A stretch of 64,000 bases of DNA from positions 8,576,501 through 8,640,500 of the forward strand of contig NZ_CP012109.1 of assembly GCF_000280925.3 (NCBI RefSeq), given 5' to 3'. Numbering within the stretch: the first letter of the stretch is position 1; every line of letters starts with the position of its first letter. Source of the stretch: Myxococcus hansupus (GTDB lineage: Bacteria > Myxococcota > Myxococcia > Myxococcales > Myxococcaceae). The notes beneath the pieces were generated by a model. The model was not told the origin of the DNA, ran no database searches, and saw only the letters and a program-made list of their open reading frames with translations. Position numbers and translations under genes: made by a program. Of the stretch, positions 1 through 8,661 are shown piece by piece.

Positions 1-1094
1 TCCGGGAACCAGCGGCCGGCATACGCATACTCGCTCAACTGCGCGTAGGTCAGGTCCGGCATGCGCTCGAACCGGAAGTGGTCCGCCGCCTCGCCCAGCG
101 CCTCGTACAGCACCGCGTCCGCCACCCGGAAGAGCGTCTGCGGCATGCTGCCAACGCCCGGCACGGTGTACGTGGCGAGCAGGCCGTCGCACCAGTTCTC
201 ACCCTCCTTGCAGTGTCCGTTGCCCGCCGCCAGCGCCGCGTGCAGGGTGCCGCTCAGCGGCAGGTCGCCCAGCGGCAGTCGGCCCAGGCCGTAGTAGGCG
301 AAATAGAAGTCCTGGCACACCGGCCACATCTGCTGCGTGAAGCTGGACAGGCCGTTCGCGCACCAGGGCTTCTGGGCCACCGGTGAGCAGTTCTCCATGT
401 ATGCGTGGTAGGCGTCCGTCGCGTCGGTGCAGGCGGCGTAGGCCTCGGCGGCCGTGTAGGGCCGGCCCAGCACCGGGTCCACCTCTTCCACCAGCGCCTG
501 CACGCAGACCTCGATGCGCGTGGCCACGTCCAAATCACACGTGGCGAAGAGCGCCGGGTCCACACAGTTGCCGTTGAGGCAGTCCAACTGGAGCCGGAAG
601 CGCTTGCCCACGCCGGTGCCCGTGGACACCACCGCCAGGTACTCGCCGCCCTGGGGCAGGGCCAGCGACGCAATCTTGCTCAACTGGCCGTAGCCCGCGT
701 CGTCGTCCTGCGCCACCACCGTGGTGCCGTAGCTGCCGCTGGCGTTCTTGGGGCCATACACGAACAGGCCCGTGTCCAGGTACATGCTGCTGCCCAGGTG
801 CGTCACCTCCAGCTTCACCTGCGCGCCCGCCGCCGCGGTGAAGGCGAAGGAGAGGTATTGCGGCTGGGTGGTGAACTGCGTCTGCACCGAGCCGCCCATG
901 TTCAGCGGCCCCATGAACGCCGTGCTGTGCACGATGTTGCCGCTGGGCGGCAGCGGCGGCGGATACAGCACCCCCTGCTCACGCTCGGCCAGCTCCGGGA
1001 CATCCACGGCCTCCGCCGTTTCCGTCGGACCGCACGCGGCCAGGAGCATCGCGGAGAACACCCAACCCAAAGACTGCGTCAGCTTGCCTTGCAT
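1..1094 (-). CDS. Lipoprotein with PPC-like beta-sandwich domain (3' end outside window)
   Basis: The reading frame is open from an ATG at 1094 to the left edge, so about 364 codons are visible and the C-terminus is missing. The first 21 residues form a lipoprotein signal ending LLAAC (Cys 21), which predicts export and lipidation. Residues about 60-165 (from GGSVQTQF to RFRLQLDC) read like a bacterial pre-peptidase C-terminal (PPC) type beta-sandwich. A Cys- and Tyr-rich region follows, with paired cysteines (about residues 165-290) that suggest disulfides outside the cytoplasm. I do not recognise the C-terminal part, and no catalytic motif is visible before the edge. The next gene (start 2337) lies on the same strand upstream with a 115-bp gap. 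Confidence 0.8.
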   Translation of the reverse strand, partial: MQGKLTQSLGWVFSAMLLAACGPTETAEAVDVPELAEREQGVLYPPPLPPSGNIVHSTAFMGPLNMGGSVQTQFTTQPQYLSFAFTAAAGAQVKLEVTHLGSSMYLDTGLFVYGPKNASGSYGTTVVAQDDDAGYGQLSKIASLALPQGGEYLAVVSTGTGVGKRFRLQLDCLNGNCVDPALFATCDLDVATRIEVCVQALVEEVDPVLGRPYTAAEAYAACTDATDAYHAYMENCSPVAQKPWCANGLSSFTQQMWPVCQDFYFAYYGLGRLPLGDLPLSGTLHAALAAGNGHCKEGENWCDGLLATYTVPGVGSMPQTLFRVADAVLYEALGEAADHFRFERMPDLTYAQLSEYAYAGRWFP

Positions 1095-1209
1095 GCGTCA
1101 CACCCTTCTCGAAACGGGCACGGAGATGCCCGGATGACAGGCATTGCCACGGACTCCGCGTGCGACTCAAGTCACAACATGTTTTCACAGTGAGAGACGT
1201 GAGACACAC

Positions 1210-2337
1210 TTAGTCCTCGATGTGGGCCTCCTGCCATTGCTGGTGGTTGAGGGTGGGGTCCCGGTTCGGGTCGTAGTTCGGGTTGTTCGAAGGCACGTAG
1301 GTCCCCGTGCCCTGGCCATTCAGCCAATATTGGTTGCCGCCCGTCTGGACCTGATGGCGCGTCCCATCCTTGGGATTGCGAACCGTCTCCTCGTCCTTGA
1401 TGTAGTTCAAGAAGCGGTTGTGGTTGCGGTCCGACGCCTCGTTCCCCTGGGCGTAGTTCGCGGCGATGGCCTGGTTGATGGCGTCGTTCTTCTCGCGGAA
1501 GGACTTCTGCTGGGCCTCGAACGCGGCCTTGTTGGCCTTCATGCGCTCGTTGTGGGCCGCCCAGCTTTCGCGCTCCCGCGCCATCTCCGCCTGGTTGTAG
1601 GCCTGGACGTATTGGGGGTTGTAGCGGGTGTTCTCCAGGGCGTTGATGAGGATTTTCTTGGCCTCCTCGTACCGCTCCGGGGGCGCCTCGAGCGCGTGGC
1701 AGTAATAGTTCCACGTCACCATGTTCATGACCTTCGACACCGTCAGGCTGACCACGATGAGGTAGTTGACGCCCTGCGTGTCCACCCACTCCGTCACCCG
1801 CGCGTGGAAGCGCTGGTCCATGGGGCCCACTTTGTAGAGCAGGTCCGAGAAGCCCTTGTTGGCCGTCGCGATTTTCGGCGCGTCGTACTGCTTCACCAGC
1901 CGGGAGCCCTCCTTCTCCGCGATGGGGACCAGGTCCTGCTGGACGACGTCCTCCATGGAGGTGAAGGCACGCATCGTTCCGCCCGAGCGGCGGACCACCG
2001 CCTGCATCATCGGGTCTTTCGAGGACATGAACGTCCGCAGCGGGAACATGTAGACATTCACGTTCCCTGGCCCGCTCATGAAGGCCTTGCCGTTGTTGAG
2101 AATCCAGTTGTCCGGCAGGGGCAGGCTCGCCATCTCCGCGAACTTGTCGTCGAACAGTGTGTGCGAGACGAGCTTCCCGTTGGGCTCCGCCCGCGCCAGG
2201 GGATTCGCCGGCGCGGCCTTCGTGGCGGCGCGCGCCGGCGCTTCCTCACGGGTTCCGCTGGCTGCCTTCTCCGGGTTCTGTTGGCAGGCCAGGGACGTCA
2301 GGCAAAGCGCCGTGAGCGGAATCGCGCGATATCTCAT
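1210..2337 (-). CDS. Hypothetical lipoprotein, 375 aa
   Basis: The N-terminus MRYRAIPLTALCLTSLAC is a clear lipoprotein signal with Cys 18 as the lipidated residue. A low-complexity Ala/Glu linker (residues 20-50) follows. The middle part (about 60-235) is a mixed alpha/beta domain with no motif I recognise. Residues about 240-300 form a long charged helix (AEMARERESWAAHNERMKA region), probably a coiled coil. The tail is rich in Asn, Gln, Gly and Tyr and repeats NPNYDPNRD-like patterns, suggesting an extended surface segment. It probably sits in the inner or outer membrane facing the periplasm. The function is unknown. The phosphatase gene upstream on the same strand ends 140 bp away. Confidence 0.75.
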   Translation of the reverse strand: MRYRAIPLTALCLTSLACQQNPEKAASGTREEAPARAATKAAPANPLARAEPNGKLVSHTLFDDKFAEMASLPLPDNWILNNGKAFMSGPGNVNVYMFPLRTFMSSKDPMMQAVVRRSGGTMRAFTSMEDVVQQDLVPIAEKEGSRLVKQYDAPKIATANKGFSDLLYKVGPMDQRFHARVTEWVDTQGVNYLIVVSLTVSKVMNMVTWNYYCHALEAPPERYEEAKKILINALENTRYNPQYVQAYNQAEMARERESWAAHNERMKANKAAFEAQQKSFREKNDAINQAIAANYAQGNEASDRNHNRFLNYIKDEETVRNPKDGTRHQVQTGGNQYWLNGQGTGTYVPSNNPNYDPNRDPTLNHQQWQEAHIED

Positions 2338-2477
2338 GAGCAGGAGGTCTCTTCCGTGATTCAGACACTTGGAGTGAGTCTTGATTCGCGGACCGTACTA
2401 CGCCCTCCCGCCCCTCCGAAACCGGGGCCCGGCGCCGTCAGCCTGGCCGCTCGGGCGAGGGCCACGCGGCGCCGTGC

Positions 2478-3599
2478 TCAGCGCTCGGCGTCCTCGCGCC
2501 GGTGGGCCTCCACCTCACGGACCTCGCGCCACTGAATCCAGCCCTCACGCGCCGCGTGCCGGGCCGCCTCCGTGGTGTCGTCCACGGCGAGCATCTGGCT
2601 GCCCGCCGCGCGGATGTCCTCCGCGATGCGCTCCATCTCCTGGGACCGCCGCTCGCGACCGGGCACGTTGCGGATGTAGACGCAGAGGACGCGTCCGGGG
2701 AACTCGCGGACGATGGTGCGGTAGTGCTCCGCGTCCTCCTGCCCGCTGTCTCCAATCAGGATGAAGGGCAGGTGCGACAGCGTGCCGAGCACCGCGCGAA
2801 TCTTCTCCAGCTTGTGGCCATGGCCTCCGCCGGGCGCGAAGCCCGTGCTGGACAAGCCCCAGTCGCGCAGCAGCAGCGGGCCGGTGGGGATGTGGTGCAG
2901 GGAGAGGAACTCGTCCAGGTGCTCGTAGAGGTTCCACGGGCTGCTGGACACGTAGAAGATGGGGTTGTCCGCGTTGGCGCCGCGGCCGTGCTGGAGCGCC
3001 GCGTAGAAGGCGTCCACGCCCGGGAAGGGCAGCCGCACGCGGTGCTCGGTGAGGAAGAGCGCCCAGGCGCGCTTGAGCAGGTCCGTGACGCCCGTGACGA
3101 TGACGGTGTCGTCGATGTCGCTGATGACGCCGAACTCCGCCCCGGGCCCAGCCATGCGCACCGGCGCGGCCACGCGCTGCACACCCTCCGGGTCTGGCGA
3201 GAGCAGCTCCAGCTCCACCATGTGCCAGCCCGAGCGCACCCCGTCCGGCGGTGGCACCCACAGCTCCAGGAAGCCCTCCTCGTCGGTGGTGCCTTCCCAG
3301 CGCTTGTCACCCCAGCGCACCGCGACGTGCGCGCCGGGGACCTCGCGCGTCATGTAGCGCTTGTAGGAAGCCACCGCGCTGCCCACCAACGTGTAGCGCT
3401 GCTGCGGTGGGCGCACGTGCCGGTCCTCCAGCACGCGGGCCTTGATGACGGCGCGCTCGGGGGTGCCATAGCCCCGGTAGGGAAGGATGCGCAGCGGCGG
3501 CGCGATTCCGAGCTTCTGGCGAAGCTTGCGGCTCAGCGCGTCGTAGTGGGCGTCCACGCGGACGGCGAGTCGGTAGAAGCGAGGAAGAAAGTCGGCCAT
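2478..3599 (-). CDS. App1-like phosphatase (DUF2183 family), 373 aa
   Basis: The protein has the DxDxT signature of the HAD-like App1/LNS2 group: SDIDDTVIVTG with aspartates near residues 161 and 163. A beta-rich N-terminal half contains a GTTDEEGFLELWVP segment, and ILIGDSGQEDAEHY supplies the late acidic motif. Yeast App1 is a phosphatidate phosphatase; bacterial relatives share the fold, but their substrate is usually unknown. The start at 3599 (MADFLPRF) is preferred. The frame stays open to 3767, but the extra 56 residues look non-coding and would overlap the divergent secreted-protein gene that begins at 3759. There is no signal peptide, so it is likely cytoplasmic. The length and the presence of both HAD motifs suggest an intact enzyme. 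Confidence 0.85.
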   Translation of the reverse strand: MADFLPRFYRLAVRVDAHYDALSRKLRQKLGIAPPLRILPYRGYGTPERAVIKARVLEDRHVRPPQQRYTLVGSAVASYKRYMTREVPGAHVAVRWGDKRWEGTTDEEGFLELWVPPPDGVRSGWHMVELELLSPDPEGVQRVAAPVRMAGPGAEFGVISDIDDTVIVTGVTDLLKRAWALFLTEHRVRLPFPGVDAFYAALQHGRGANADNPIFYVSSSPWNLYEHLDEFLSLHHIPTGPLLLRDWGLSSTGFAPGGGHGHKLEKIRAVLGTLSHLPFILIGDSGQEDAEHYRTIVREFPGRVLCVYIRNVPGRERRSQEMERIAEDIRAAGSQMLAVDDTTEAARHAAREGWIQWREVREVEAHRREDAER

Positions 3600-3758
3600 G
3601 GCGCGGGGCGTAAGGAGAGAGAGACCTGACTGTAGAGGACTCTGGGGATTGAGCGGGACAAACCGGCGCGGATCCACGCGCGGACCGTCACAGCCGGTGA
3701 CCGCCTTGGCGTGCGTATCCGCCCTGCCGTACCCCTCTTGACCCGGAGCTTCGCCTTG

Positions 3759-4187
3759 ATGCGTCATTCCCCCCGATGTTCCCTCGTGGCCCTGCTGCTC
3801 GTCGCGACGGCCGCCGCCTCGCAGCCCTCCGCGAGCATCACCTTCCAGTCCCCCTCACAGGGCTGGAATGTGTTCGCGACCCCTCACCCGCTGCCCTTTG
3901 GCGCCACCGCCGCCGTCCACTTCAACGTGGACCGGCTGACGCAGTGCCGAGGCAACCTCAACGCCTCCACCCCCGGTTGGACCCTCACCGGCTACTACCA
4001 GTTCAACGGTGGCCCGGTGCAGTCCTTCTGGGTGGCGGGGTTCTCCTCCACGCCCAACCCACCCGCGCCGGCCATTCCACTCCACACGCGGGGGACCCTG
4101 GCCGTCTGGTTCGAGAACACGAACCGCTGGGGCTGTCAGGCCTGGGATTCGAACTTCGGAAGCAACCACCTCTTCACCGTGCAGTAA
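3759..4187 (+). CDS. Small secreted hypothetical protein, 142 aa
   Basis: The protein begins with a Sec signal peptide (MRHSPRCSLVALLLVATAAA, probable cleavage near residue 21) and continues as about 120 residues of Gly/Thr/Trp-rich beta-strand sequence. Two cysteines (in LTQCRGN and WGCQAWD) could form a disulfide. The ATG at 3759 is chosen because GGAG lies 10 bases upstream and the signal peptide starts there. An upstream in-frame start at 3711 adds 16 residues and spoils the signal. The gene is divergent from the App1-like phosphatase and is followed by a strong terminator hairpin. The small secreted beta-sandwich look is common in myxobacteria, but I cannot assign a function. Confidence 0.75.
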   Translation: MRHSPRCSLVALLLVATAAASQPSASITFQSPSQGWNVFATPHPLPFGATAAVHFNVDRLTQCRGNLNASTPGWTLTGYYQFNGGPVQSFWVAGFSSTPNPPAPAIPLHTRGTLAVWFENTNRWGCQAWDSNFGSNHLFTVQ

Positions 4188-4193
4188 CGGTGA

Positions 4194-4239
4194 GCCCGTG
4201 GGCGCAGACAGGTGCTTCCGCGCCCACGGGGCTTTGTTT
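4194..4239. terminator. Rho-independent terminator between convergent genes
   Basis: CCCGTGGGCGC (4195-4205) pairs perfectly with GCGCCCACGGG (4220-4230) across a 14-base loop and is followed by the T-rich tract CTTTGTTT. It sits 8 bp after the stop of the secreted protein and directly abuts the stop of the convergent nucleotidyltransferase-like gene, so it mainly serves the plus strand. Confidence 0.75.
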
Positions 4240-4757
4240 CAACAGGCCGGCGTGACGAGCTCCGCCCGACCGATGGGGCTGTGGCCTCCCGCGAGCAACC
4301 GGCGCGCCGCCAGCACCGACACGCAGTCATCCGTGCTGTGGATGTCTCCGTAGAAGGTCAGCAGCACCGCGGGGTCCACCACGCGAATCCCACCCGCGTC
4401 CACGGAGGGCACGCGCCGGACGAAGACGTCCAGCAGGACCTTGCCGCCCGCGTCGTGCCGCGCGTAGCGGTAGAAGTGCGTGGAGGTGGCGTCGAAGCGC
4501 GTCCAGATGCGGTGATACCCCCGGGCGGTGAGCACGGGAATCAGCTCCGGGAAGCGCGAGGGCTCGACGAAGAGGTCCACGTCCTTGTGGTCGTGGAAGC
4601 GCTTCAGTTCCTCATGCGGCGGGGCCATGAAATGCCAGGCCCAACCGCCAGACACCGTCACCCACGGCGCCAGGGCGCGCACCTCCTCCTCGTTGACGCG
4701 GAGGCGCTCCAGGTTCCAGCGCTCGTGCGCCCGCTTCGGATTGCGTGGGTCTCCCAT
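4239..4757 (-). CDS. Nucleotidyltransferase-fold protein, 172 aa
   Basis: Residues about 34-64 contain VSGGWAWHF followed by DHKDVDLFV. This matches the GG(W)-x(n)-DxD core of the nucleotidyltransferase superfamily, in the style of aminoglycoside (ANT) and MNT-type enzymes, where the two aspartates bind Mg-NTP. A third acidic strand position appears at LLDVFV. The size suits a single minimal NTase domain. The start at 4757 has AAGGA upstream; the frame is open further upstream but crosses the divergent DUF2169 gene region. No partner HEPN gene is adjacent, so a MNT-HEPN toxin-antitoxin role is not supported. The substrate is unknown; small-molecule nucleotidylation is an inference from the fold. 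Confidence 0.7.
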   Translation of the reverse strand: MGDPRNPKRAHERWNLERLRVNEEEVRALAPWVTVSGGWAWHFMAPPHEELKRFHDHKDVDLFVEPSRFPELIPVLTARGYHRIWTRFDATSTHFYRYARHDAGGKVLLDVFVRRVPSVDAGGIRVVDPAVLLTFYGDIHSTDDCVSVLAARRLLAGGHSPIGRAELVTPAC

Positions 4758-4866
4758 GGCCGTGTCCTTGTGTGAGGGCACGGCCCGGACGGAGCCTGGC
4801 GCGCGGGCTGACAGCGCGGCTCCGGTGACTTTGTCGCGGATGGGTGGGGGCTGATAAACGTGTCTC

Positions 4867-5910
4867 ATGGGGCACCCGTCCACCTCGAACCTCACGCCCT
4901 TCACCTTCGAGCCCCTGTTCCTCACCGACGAGGCGCTGCGGCCCTTGTTCGTCCCCGTGCTGAAGGCCACGTTCGACCTGCGGCCTCGGGGCGCGCCCGT
5001 GTTGTCCGCCGAGCAGGCACCACTGCTGACCGGGGGTGAGCGCTGGGACGGCGGGGACGCGGCCAGCCTCCGCCTGGAGCCCGAGGGCGCCTTCTTCAAG
5101 GCCGCCACGGATGTGGTGCTGGTGGGACATGCGCATGCGCCCTCGGCGGGGACTCGCGAGCTGCTGGCGGAGCTGCATGTCGGGCCGGTGCACAAGCAAG
5201 TCCGCGTGCTGGGGGACCGCACGTGGTTCAAGAGCATGGGCGGCATCGGGATGACGCAGCCTTTGCCCTTCGAGCGGATTCCCCTGCGCTACGAGCGCGC
5301 CTTCGGCGGGAAGGACGGCAACGCCTTCGAGCCTCGCAACCCGCTGGGCACGGGCTTTCGTGAGAAGGGCAGCCGGTTCGAGGAAGGGCTTCGGCTGCCG
5401 AACGTGGAGTCGCCCACCGAGCCGCTGAAGTCCTGGGGCCAGCGTCCGGCCCCCACGGGCTTCGGGTTCATCGAACCGCACTGGCAGCCCCGCGCCGCCT
5501 TCGCGGGCACCTACGATGACGCGTGGAGGAAGTCTCGCAGCCCGCTGCTGCCGAAGGACTTCGACCGGCGCTTCCTCAATGGAGCGCCGCGGGACCAGCT
5601 CGTCGCGGGCTACCTGCGGGGTGGCGAACCTGTACTGCTGAAGCACGTCGCGCCGGGTGCGCCGCTGACGTTCAAGCTGCCCGCGCTGCCGTCTCCGGAG
5701 GTCCTCGCGCCCAGGGCCCAGGGCCTGGAGGACGTGGACGGCCCGCTGCGGCTGGACACGGTCGTGCTGGACACGGACGCGATGAAGATGTTCCTCGTGT
5801 GGCGTGGCACCTTCGCGTTGCGGCACGAGCCCACGGAGCTGCGCTCCATCCAGGTGACGTGCGAGGGCTCGGAGAAGCTGGAGCCGGGGCAATCCGTCGA
5901 GGCGGACTGA
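4867..5910 (+). CDS. DUF2169 domain protein, T6SS-associated, 347 aa
   Basis: The sequence shows the hallmarks of DUF2169: an N-terminal VLKATFDL strand, a KPVxDVVL-like FFKAATDVVLVGHAHAP segment, the KQVRVLGDRTW strand, the FERIPLRYERAFGG motif, and NPLGTGF. DUF2169 proteins are encoded with T6SS effectors and PAAR-like spike proteins and are thought to act as cytoplasmic adaptors or chaperones for loading effectors. Here it opens an island with an AHH nuclease, immunity proteins, a DUF4150 PAAR-like protein and a TIGR02270 protein. It has no signal peptide. A start at 4867 (ATGGGGCAC) is the first plausible codon. The gene stops 6 bp before the end of the convergent Imm49-like gene. Confidence 0.9.
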   Translation: MGHPSTSNLTPFTFEPLFLTDEALRPLFVPVLKATFDLRPRGAPVLSAEQAPLLTGGERWDGGDAASLRLEPEGAFFKAATDVVLVGHAHAPSAGTRELLAELHVGPVHKQVRVLGDRTWFKSMGGIGMTQPLPFERIPLRYERAFGGKDGNAFEPRNPLGTGFREKGSRFEEGLRLPNVESPTEPLKSWGQRPAPTGFGFIEPHWQPRAAFAGTYDDAWRKSRSPLLPKDFDRRFLNGAPRDQLVAGYLRGGEPVLLKHVAPGAPLTFKLPALPSPEVLAPRAQGLEDVDGPLRLDTVVLDTDAMKMFLVWRGTFALRHEPTELRSIQVTCEGSEKLEPGQSVEAD

Positions 5911-5916
5911 CGGGGG

Positions 5917-6702
5917 TTACTTCGTCGGCATCGTATCGATGGCCCAGTCGCCGCTGTACGTCACCGTCATGGGGACACGGGCCAGCGGTGGGCAGTAGTT
6001 GAAGCCAGTGTCTTCGGGCGCGATGCCCGCGCGCTCGGAGAGACGCAGGAGGGCGAGTCCTTCGAGCCAGAGGAAGCGATGCGGCGCGAAGGACGTCACG
6101 GGCGTGGCCACCGAACGGGCGCGCTTCTCGATGTCGATGCCGTAGTCCTGGCACGCGGTGGCGAAGGCTTCGGCGAACGACTTCGCGTCCTTGGACACCA
6201 GGGCCCGGGCCATGGTGACGCGGCTGGCGTAGGCGTCCTGTCCCACCTTCTCCAGCGGGACGAGGATGGGTTCCAATGTGGCGACCGGTGTGCGCGTGAG
6301 GTGCTGGAGCGCGGAGGCCCAGAGGAATTCGTCTTCGTACTCAGCGCCTTGCTGCCACTGCGTGGCGGAGCTGGCTGCCACGGCTTCCGCGAGGGAGAAG
6401 TGGCCCGCGGCGAGCGCGCCCAGCAGCGGAGTGTTTCGCCGAGCGGGAGGAGGTGCCAGTCCGCGGTCCGTGAGGAGGCGCTGCACCCGGCGGCCGTTCT
6501 CCGCCATCCGGCAGAGGTTGAGAAAGAAGCCCTGCGGATTGCCGTCCACCAGCAGCGTGGCCACGGCGATGAGGTGCAGGTCGAGCGTGATGGCGTCCAA
6601 CCGCGCGAGAATGCTGGAGCGGTCCGCGCCCGGATCGAACCGGCTCAGCCTCTCCCCCAGGGAGCCAGCAGCGTCTGCACGGAGGGAAATGAGGCGGGCC
6701 AT
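5917..6702 (-). CDS. Imm49-family immunity protein (probable), 261 aa
   Basis: This is an all-alpha soluble protein whose central ALAAGHFSLAEAV...YEDEFLWASALQHL segment matches the Imm49 immunity family of polymorphic toxin systems as I recognise it. Imm49 proteins neutralise a cognate toxin in the producing cell. The gene runs opposite to the AHH toxin gene, with 70 bp between the chosen start at 6702 and the toxin start at 6773. The frame is open back to 6966, but that extension is antisense to the toxin gene and non-protein-like. Whether it protects against this AHH toxin or is an orphan immunity gene left from an earlier exchange is unknown. The family call rests on motif resemblance only. 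Confidence 0.7.
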   Translation of the reverse strand: MARLISLRADAAGSLGERLSRFDPGADRSSILARLDAITLDLHLIAVATLLVDGNPQGFFLNLCRMAENGRRVQRLLTDRGLAPPPARRNTPLLGALAAGHFSLAEAVAASSATQWQQGAEYEDEFLWASALQHLTRTPVATLEPILVPLEKVGQDAYASRVTMARALVSKDAKSFAEAFATACQDYGIDIEKRARSVATPVTSFAPHRFLWLEGLALLRLSERAGIAPEDTGFNYCPPLARVPMTVTYSGDWAIDTMPTK

Positions 6703-6772
6703 GAAGGTGCGGGAGAGCGTATCCTGGAACCGGGTGTTGGGGCACCATACGACGTGAGAGGTGGGTACGCGC

Positions 6773-7645
6773 ATGAGCAACCTCAGTGCGAGCGAAATGA
6801 ACACCGAGCTGGCACAACGGCTCCTGGGCATCTTCGAGCGGAGCCGCGACCGGAAGTACACGGCGGCCAAGGCGGCGAAGAAGAAGAAGCCGAAGCCCAC
6901 GGACGCCGCGGCGGATGACGCCGACCACGTGGATGACAGCGCGCCGCCTCGGGGGGTGCTCGGCAAGGACAGCGACTACGCGCAGAACGGCTCTGACTAC
7001 ATCGCGTCCCTGGACGGCCGCGACGTGTACCGCGTCTTCGACCACTCGTATCTGGATGAAATCCGGGACTTGGTGAAGCAGGCCGCCGAGTTCCCGGGCG
7101 GGCCCCCGGAGAACTTCAATCCGAAGGCCAAGGACAAGGACAAGAAGCCCGCGCTCCAGAAGTACCCGTACGCATGGGAGGCGCACCACATCCTGCCGGG
7201 CTCGGCGTTCTATTACGAGCTGAAGGACGGGCCGGCCTTCACGTACCGGCAGCTCCGCCTCATCCTCCAGTCCGACTACAACCTGAACCACGGCCACAAC
7301 ATCATCATGTTGCCGGACCAAGCCTGGGCCGTGCCAGTCCATGCGCTCCTACAGCACCCTGGTGACCATCCCACCTACACGCAGCAGGTGATGCGGGACA
7401 TGAAGGCCATCGCCAAGAAGCTCCAAAAACAAATTGACGATCAAAAAGACCACAAGGCACTGGTCGCGGATGTTTTTGATCAGCTACACAGCTTGGAGAA
7501 CAAGTACTGGAAGCTACTCGTTGCACTAAGCCGTGCAGTTGTCGCATCCGTCACATCTGGAAAAGAATACAAACATCCATTCGTTAGATATGTTCCAAAA
7601 GGCAAAAAAGCCAAGAGCCGCTACGAATGGGGCTCTCTTTATTAA
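6773..7645 (+). CDS. AHH-motif nuclease toxin (T6SS effector), 290 aa
   Basis: The C-terminal half carries an AHH nuclease domain of the HNH/Endo VII superfamily: EAHHILPGSAFYYEL (A137-H138-H139), then YNLNHGHNIIMLP, VPVHALLQHPGDHP and YTQQVM. The His/Asn residues form the metal-binding catalytic site that cleaves nucleic acid. Residues 1-125 are Lys/Asp-rich and carry no signal peptide, fitting T6SS rather than Sec delivery. The start at 6773 has GAGAGGTGGG upstream; a GTG 12 bases earlier is possible. The last 80 codons (about 7400-7645) become AT-rich compared with the first two thirds, a composition break typical of exchanged toxin tips. Imm11-type genes follow at once. Established knowledge: an AHH toxin with an Imm11-type partner (MXAN_0050/MXAN_0049) acts in M. 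xanthus kin discrimination. This locus looks equivalent. Confidence 0.88.
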   Translation: MSNLSASEMNTELAQRLLGIFERSRDRKYTAAKAAKKKKPKPTDAAADDADHVDDSAPPRGVLGKDSDYAQNGSDYIASLDGRDVYRVFDHSYLDEIRDLVKQAAEFPGGPPENFNPKAKDKDKKPALQKYPYAWEAHHILPGSAFYYELKDGPAFTYRQLRLILQSDYNLNHGHNIIMLPDQAWAVPVHALLQHPGDHPTYTQQVMRDMKAIAKKLQKQIDDQKDHKALVADVFDQLHSLENKYWKLLVALSRAVVASVTSGKEYKHPFVRYVPKGKKAKSRYEWGSLY

Positions 7646-7661
7646 TTAGAAAGAATACAAG

Positions 7662-8246
7662 ATGAAATACTTCGTCATCAAGGTCATGGCAGAGGAAGCT
7701 GGCTTTATTGATAGCTACCCTCGTGGAAGCCCCGCGGAGTGGAAATTCGATGAGGGCATCAGTCTCGCCAAAGAATTTCCCGCGGGCGGAGAGGTTTCCT
7801 TCTCAGACAACTACCCGGATGACCGGAACCTCTACGACTTCCAGCCCAATCTCATGAGCGATTTGCTCGTCTCTGGCCGAGCGCGCAAACTTATCGAGTC
7901 ACTGGAAGTGGCCAATGCTGAATGGCTTCCTGTCGTGGTCAAGGATCACAAAGGCAATGTCGTTGGCCCTGACTATGCATTCCTCAACCTGCAGGGTGCT
8001 GAAGACGCCATCGACATGGAGCGCTCGCAGTACGAGATGGATTCCCTCGAGAAGGACCAGATCGGTCAAATCGACGAATTGGCTCTGAACACGAGCGCCA
8101 TCAATCCCAACGCGAAGATGTTCCGTTGCACGAAGGAGCGCCGCCTCATCCTCATCCGTGAAGACATCCACGCTGCCTTCGAGCAAGCGGGCCTGACCGG
8201 CCTCAGGGTCTACGAAGCCGAAGGCTGGAACGGACTTGAGCTCTGA
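7662..8246 (+). CDS. Imm11-type (MXAN_0049-like) immunity protein, copy 1, 194 aa
   Basis: The gene starts 16 bp after the AHH toxin stop, the usual place for the cognate immunity gene. The protein is soluble and acidic and begins MKYFVIKVMAEEAGF, with the conserved blocks NLYDFQPNLMSDLLVSGRA, YAFLNLQGAEDAIDMERS and MFRCTKERRLILIRED. This is the Imm11 (DUF1629) family, whose prototype is the M. xanthus immunity protein MXAN_0049. It should bind and neutralise the nuclease in the cytoplasm. It differs at 32 of 194 positions (83.5% identity) from the second copy at 8662-9246. Differences cluster at residues 36-48 and 123-150, which are candidate specificity surfaces. The 5' end and the intergenic spacer are AT-rich like the toxin tail. 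Confidence 0.85.
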   Translation: MKYFVIKVMAEEAGFIDSYPRGSPAEWKFDEGISLAKEFPAGGEVSFSDNYPDDRNLYDFQPNLMSDLLVSGRARKLIESLEVANAEWLPVVVKDHKGNVVGPDYAFLNLQGAEDAIDMERSQYEMDSLEKDQIGQIDELALNTSAINPNAKMFRCTKERRLILIREDIHAAFEQAGLTGLRVYEAEGWNGLEL

Positions 8247-8252
8247 CCCATC

Positions 8253-8609
8253 ATGTTCGAAGCCAATTGCCTGGAAGAGCAGCCCGCTGACATCGTTGCT
8301 CGGGTCCTCGAGGAGCAGTCTCCGTGCTTCGTCACCGCACGTGAGGGCGTCCGTGGGGTGCTGGTTCCCTTGGACGAGGTCTACACGGAAGTGCTGGAGG
8401 CGCATCCACGCGTCATCAATGCCTTGATGAAGGACCTGGTCCGCCCGGGCAAAGACATGGCCATGTACTGCGTCCAGGTCAGCATGACCGACGAACAGGA
8501 CGCCATCCGCTTCACGGATGAAGAAGGGGAGCCGGTGCTCGCGTTGGTCGGTGCCATGCGATTCCTGCGCTGGCTTGAAGAGGAGGACGAGGGCTCCGAG
8601 GAGCCATGA
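8253..8609 (+). CDS. Small acidic hypothetical protein between two immunity genes, 118 aa
   Basis: The gene starts 6 bp after immunity copy 1 and ends 52 bp before immunity copy 2, so all three are probably co-transcribed with the toxin. The product is acidic (tail LRWLEEEDEGSEEP) and has no signal peptide or membrane segment. It contains two compact predicted alpha/beta stretches (FEANCLEEQPADIVARVL and CFVTAREGVRGVLVPL). I do not recognise the family. Position and charge suggest an additional immunity or adaptor protein for the same toxin class, but that is inference from context only. Confidence 0.7.
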   Translation: MFEANCLEEQPADIVARVLEEQSPCFVTAREGVRGVLVPLDEVYTEVLEAHPRVINALMKDLVRPGKDMAMYCVQVSMTDEQDAIRFTDEEGEPVLALVGAMRFLRWLEEEDEGSEEP

Positions 8610-8661
8610 TGAACAGCCAACCAAGGCGGGTTTGGCGTCTCATTCAGCATGGGACTCGTCC

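Noticed and set aside
3600..3767. Upstream extension of the App1-like gene
   Set aside because: The additional 56 residues have no domain and overlap the divergent secreted-protein gene.
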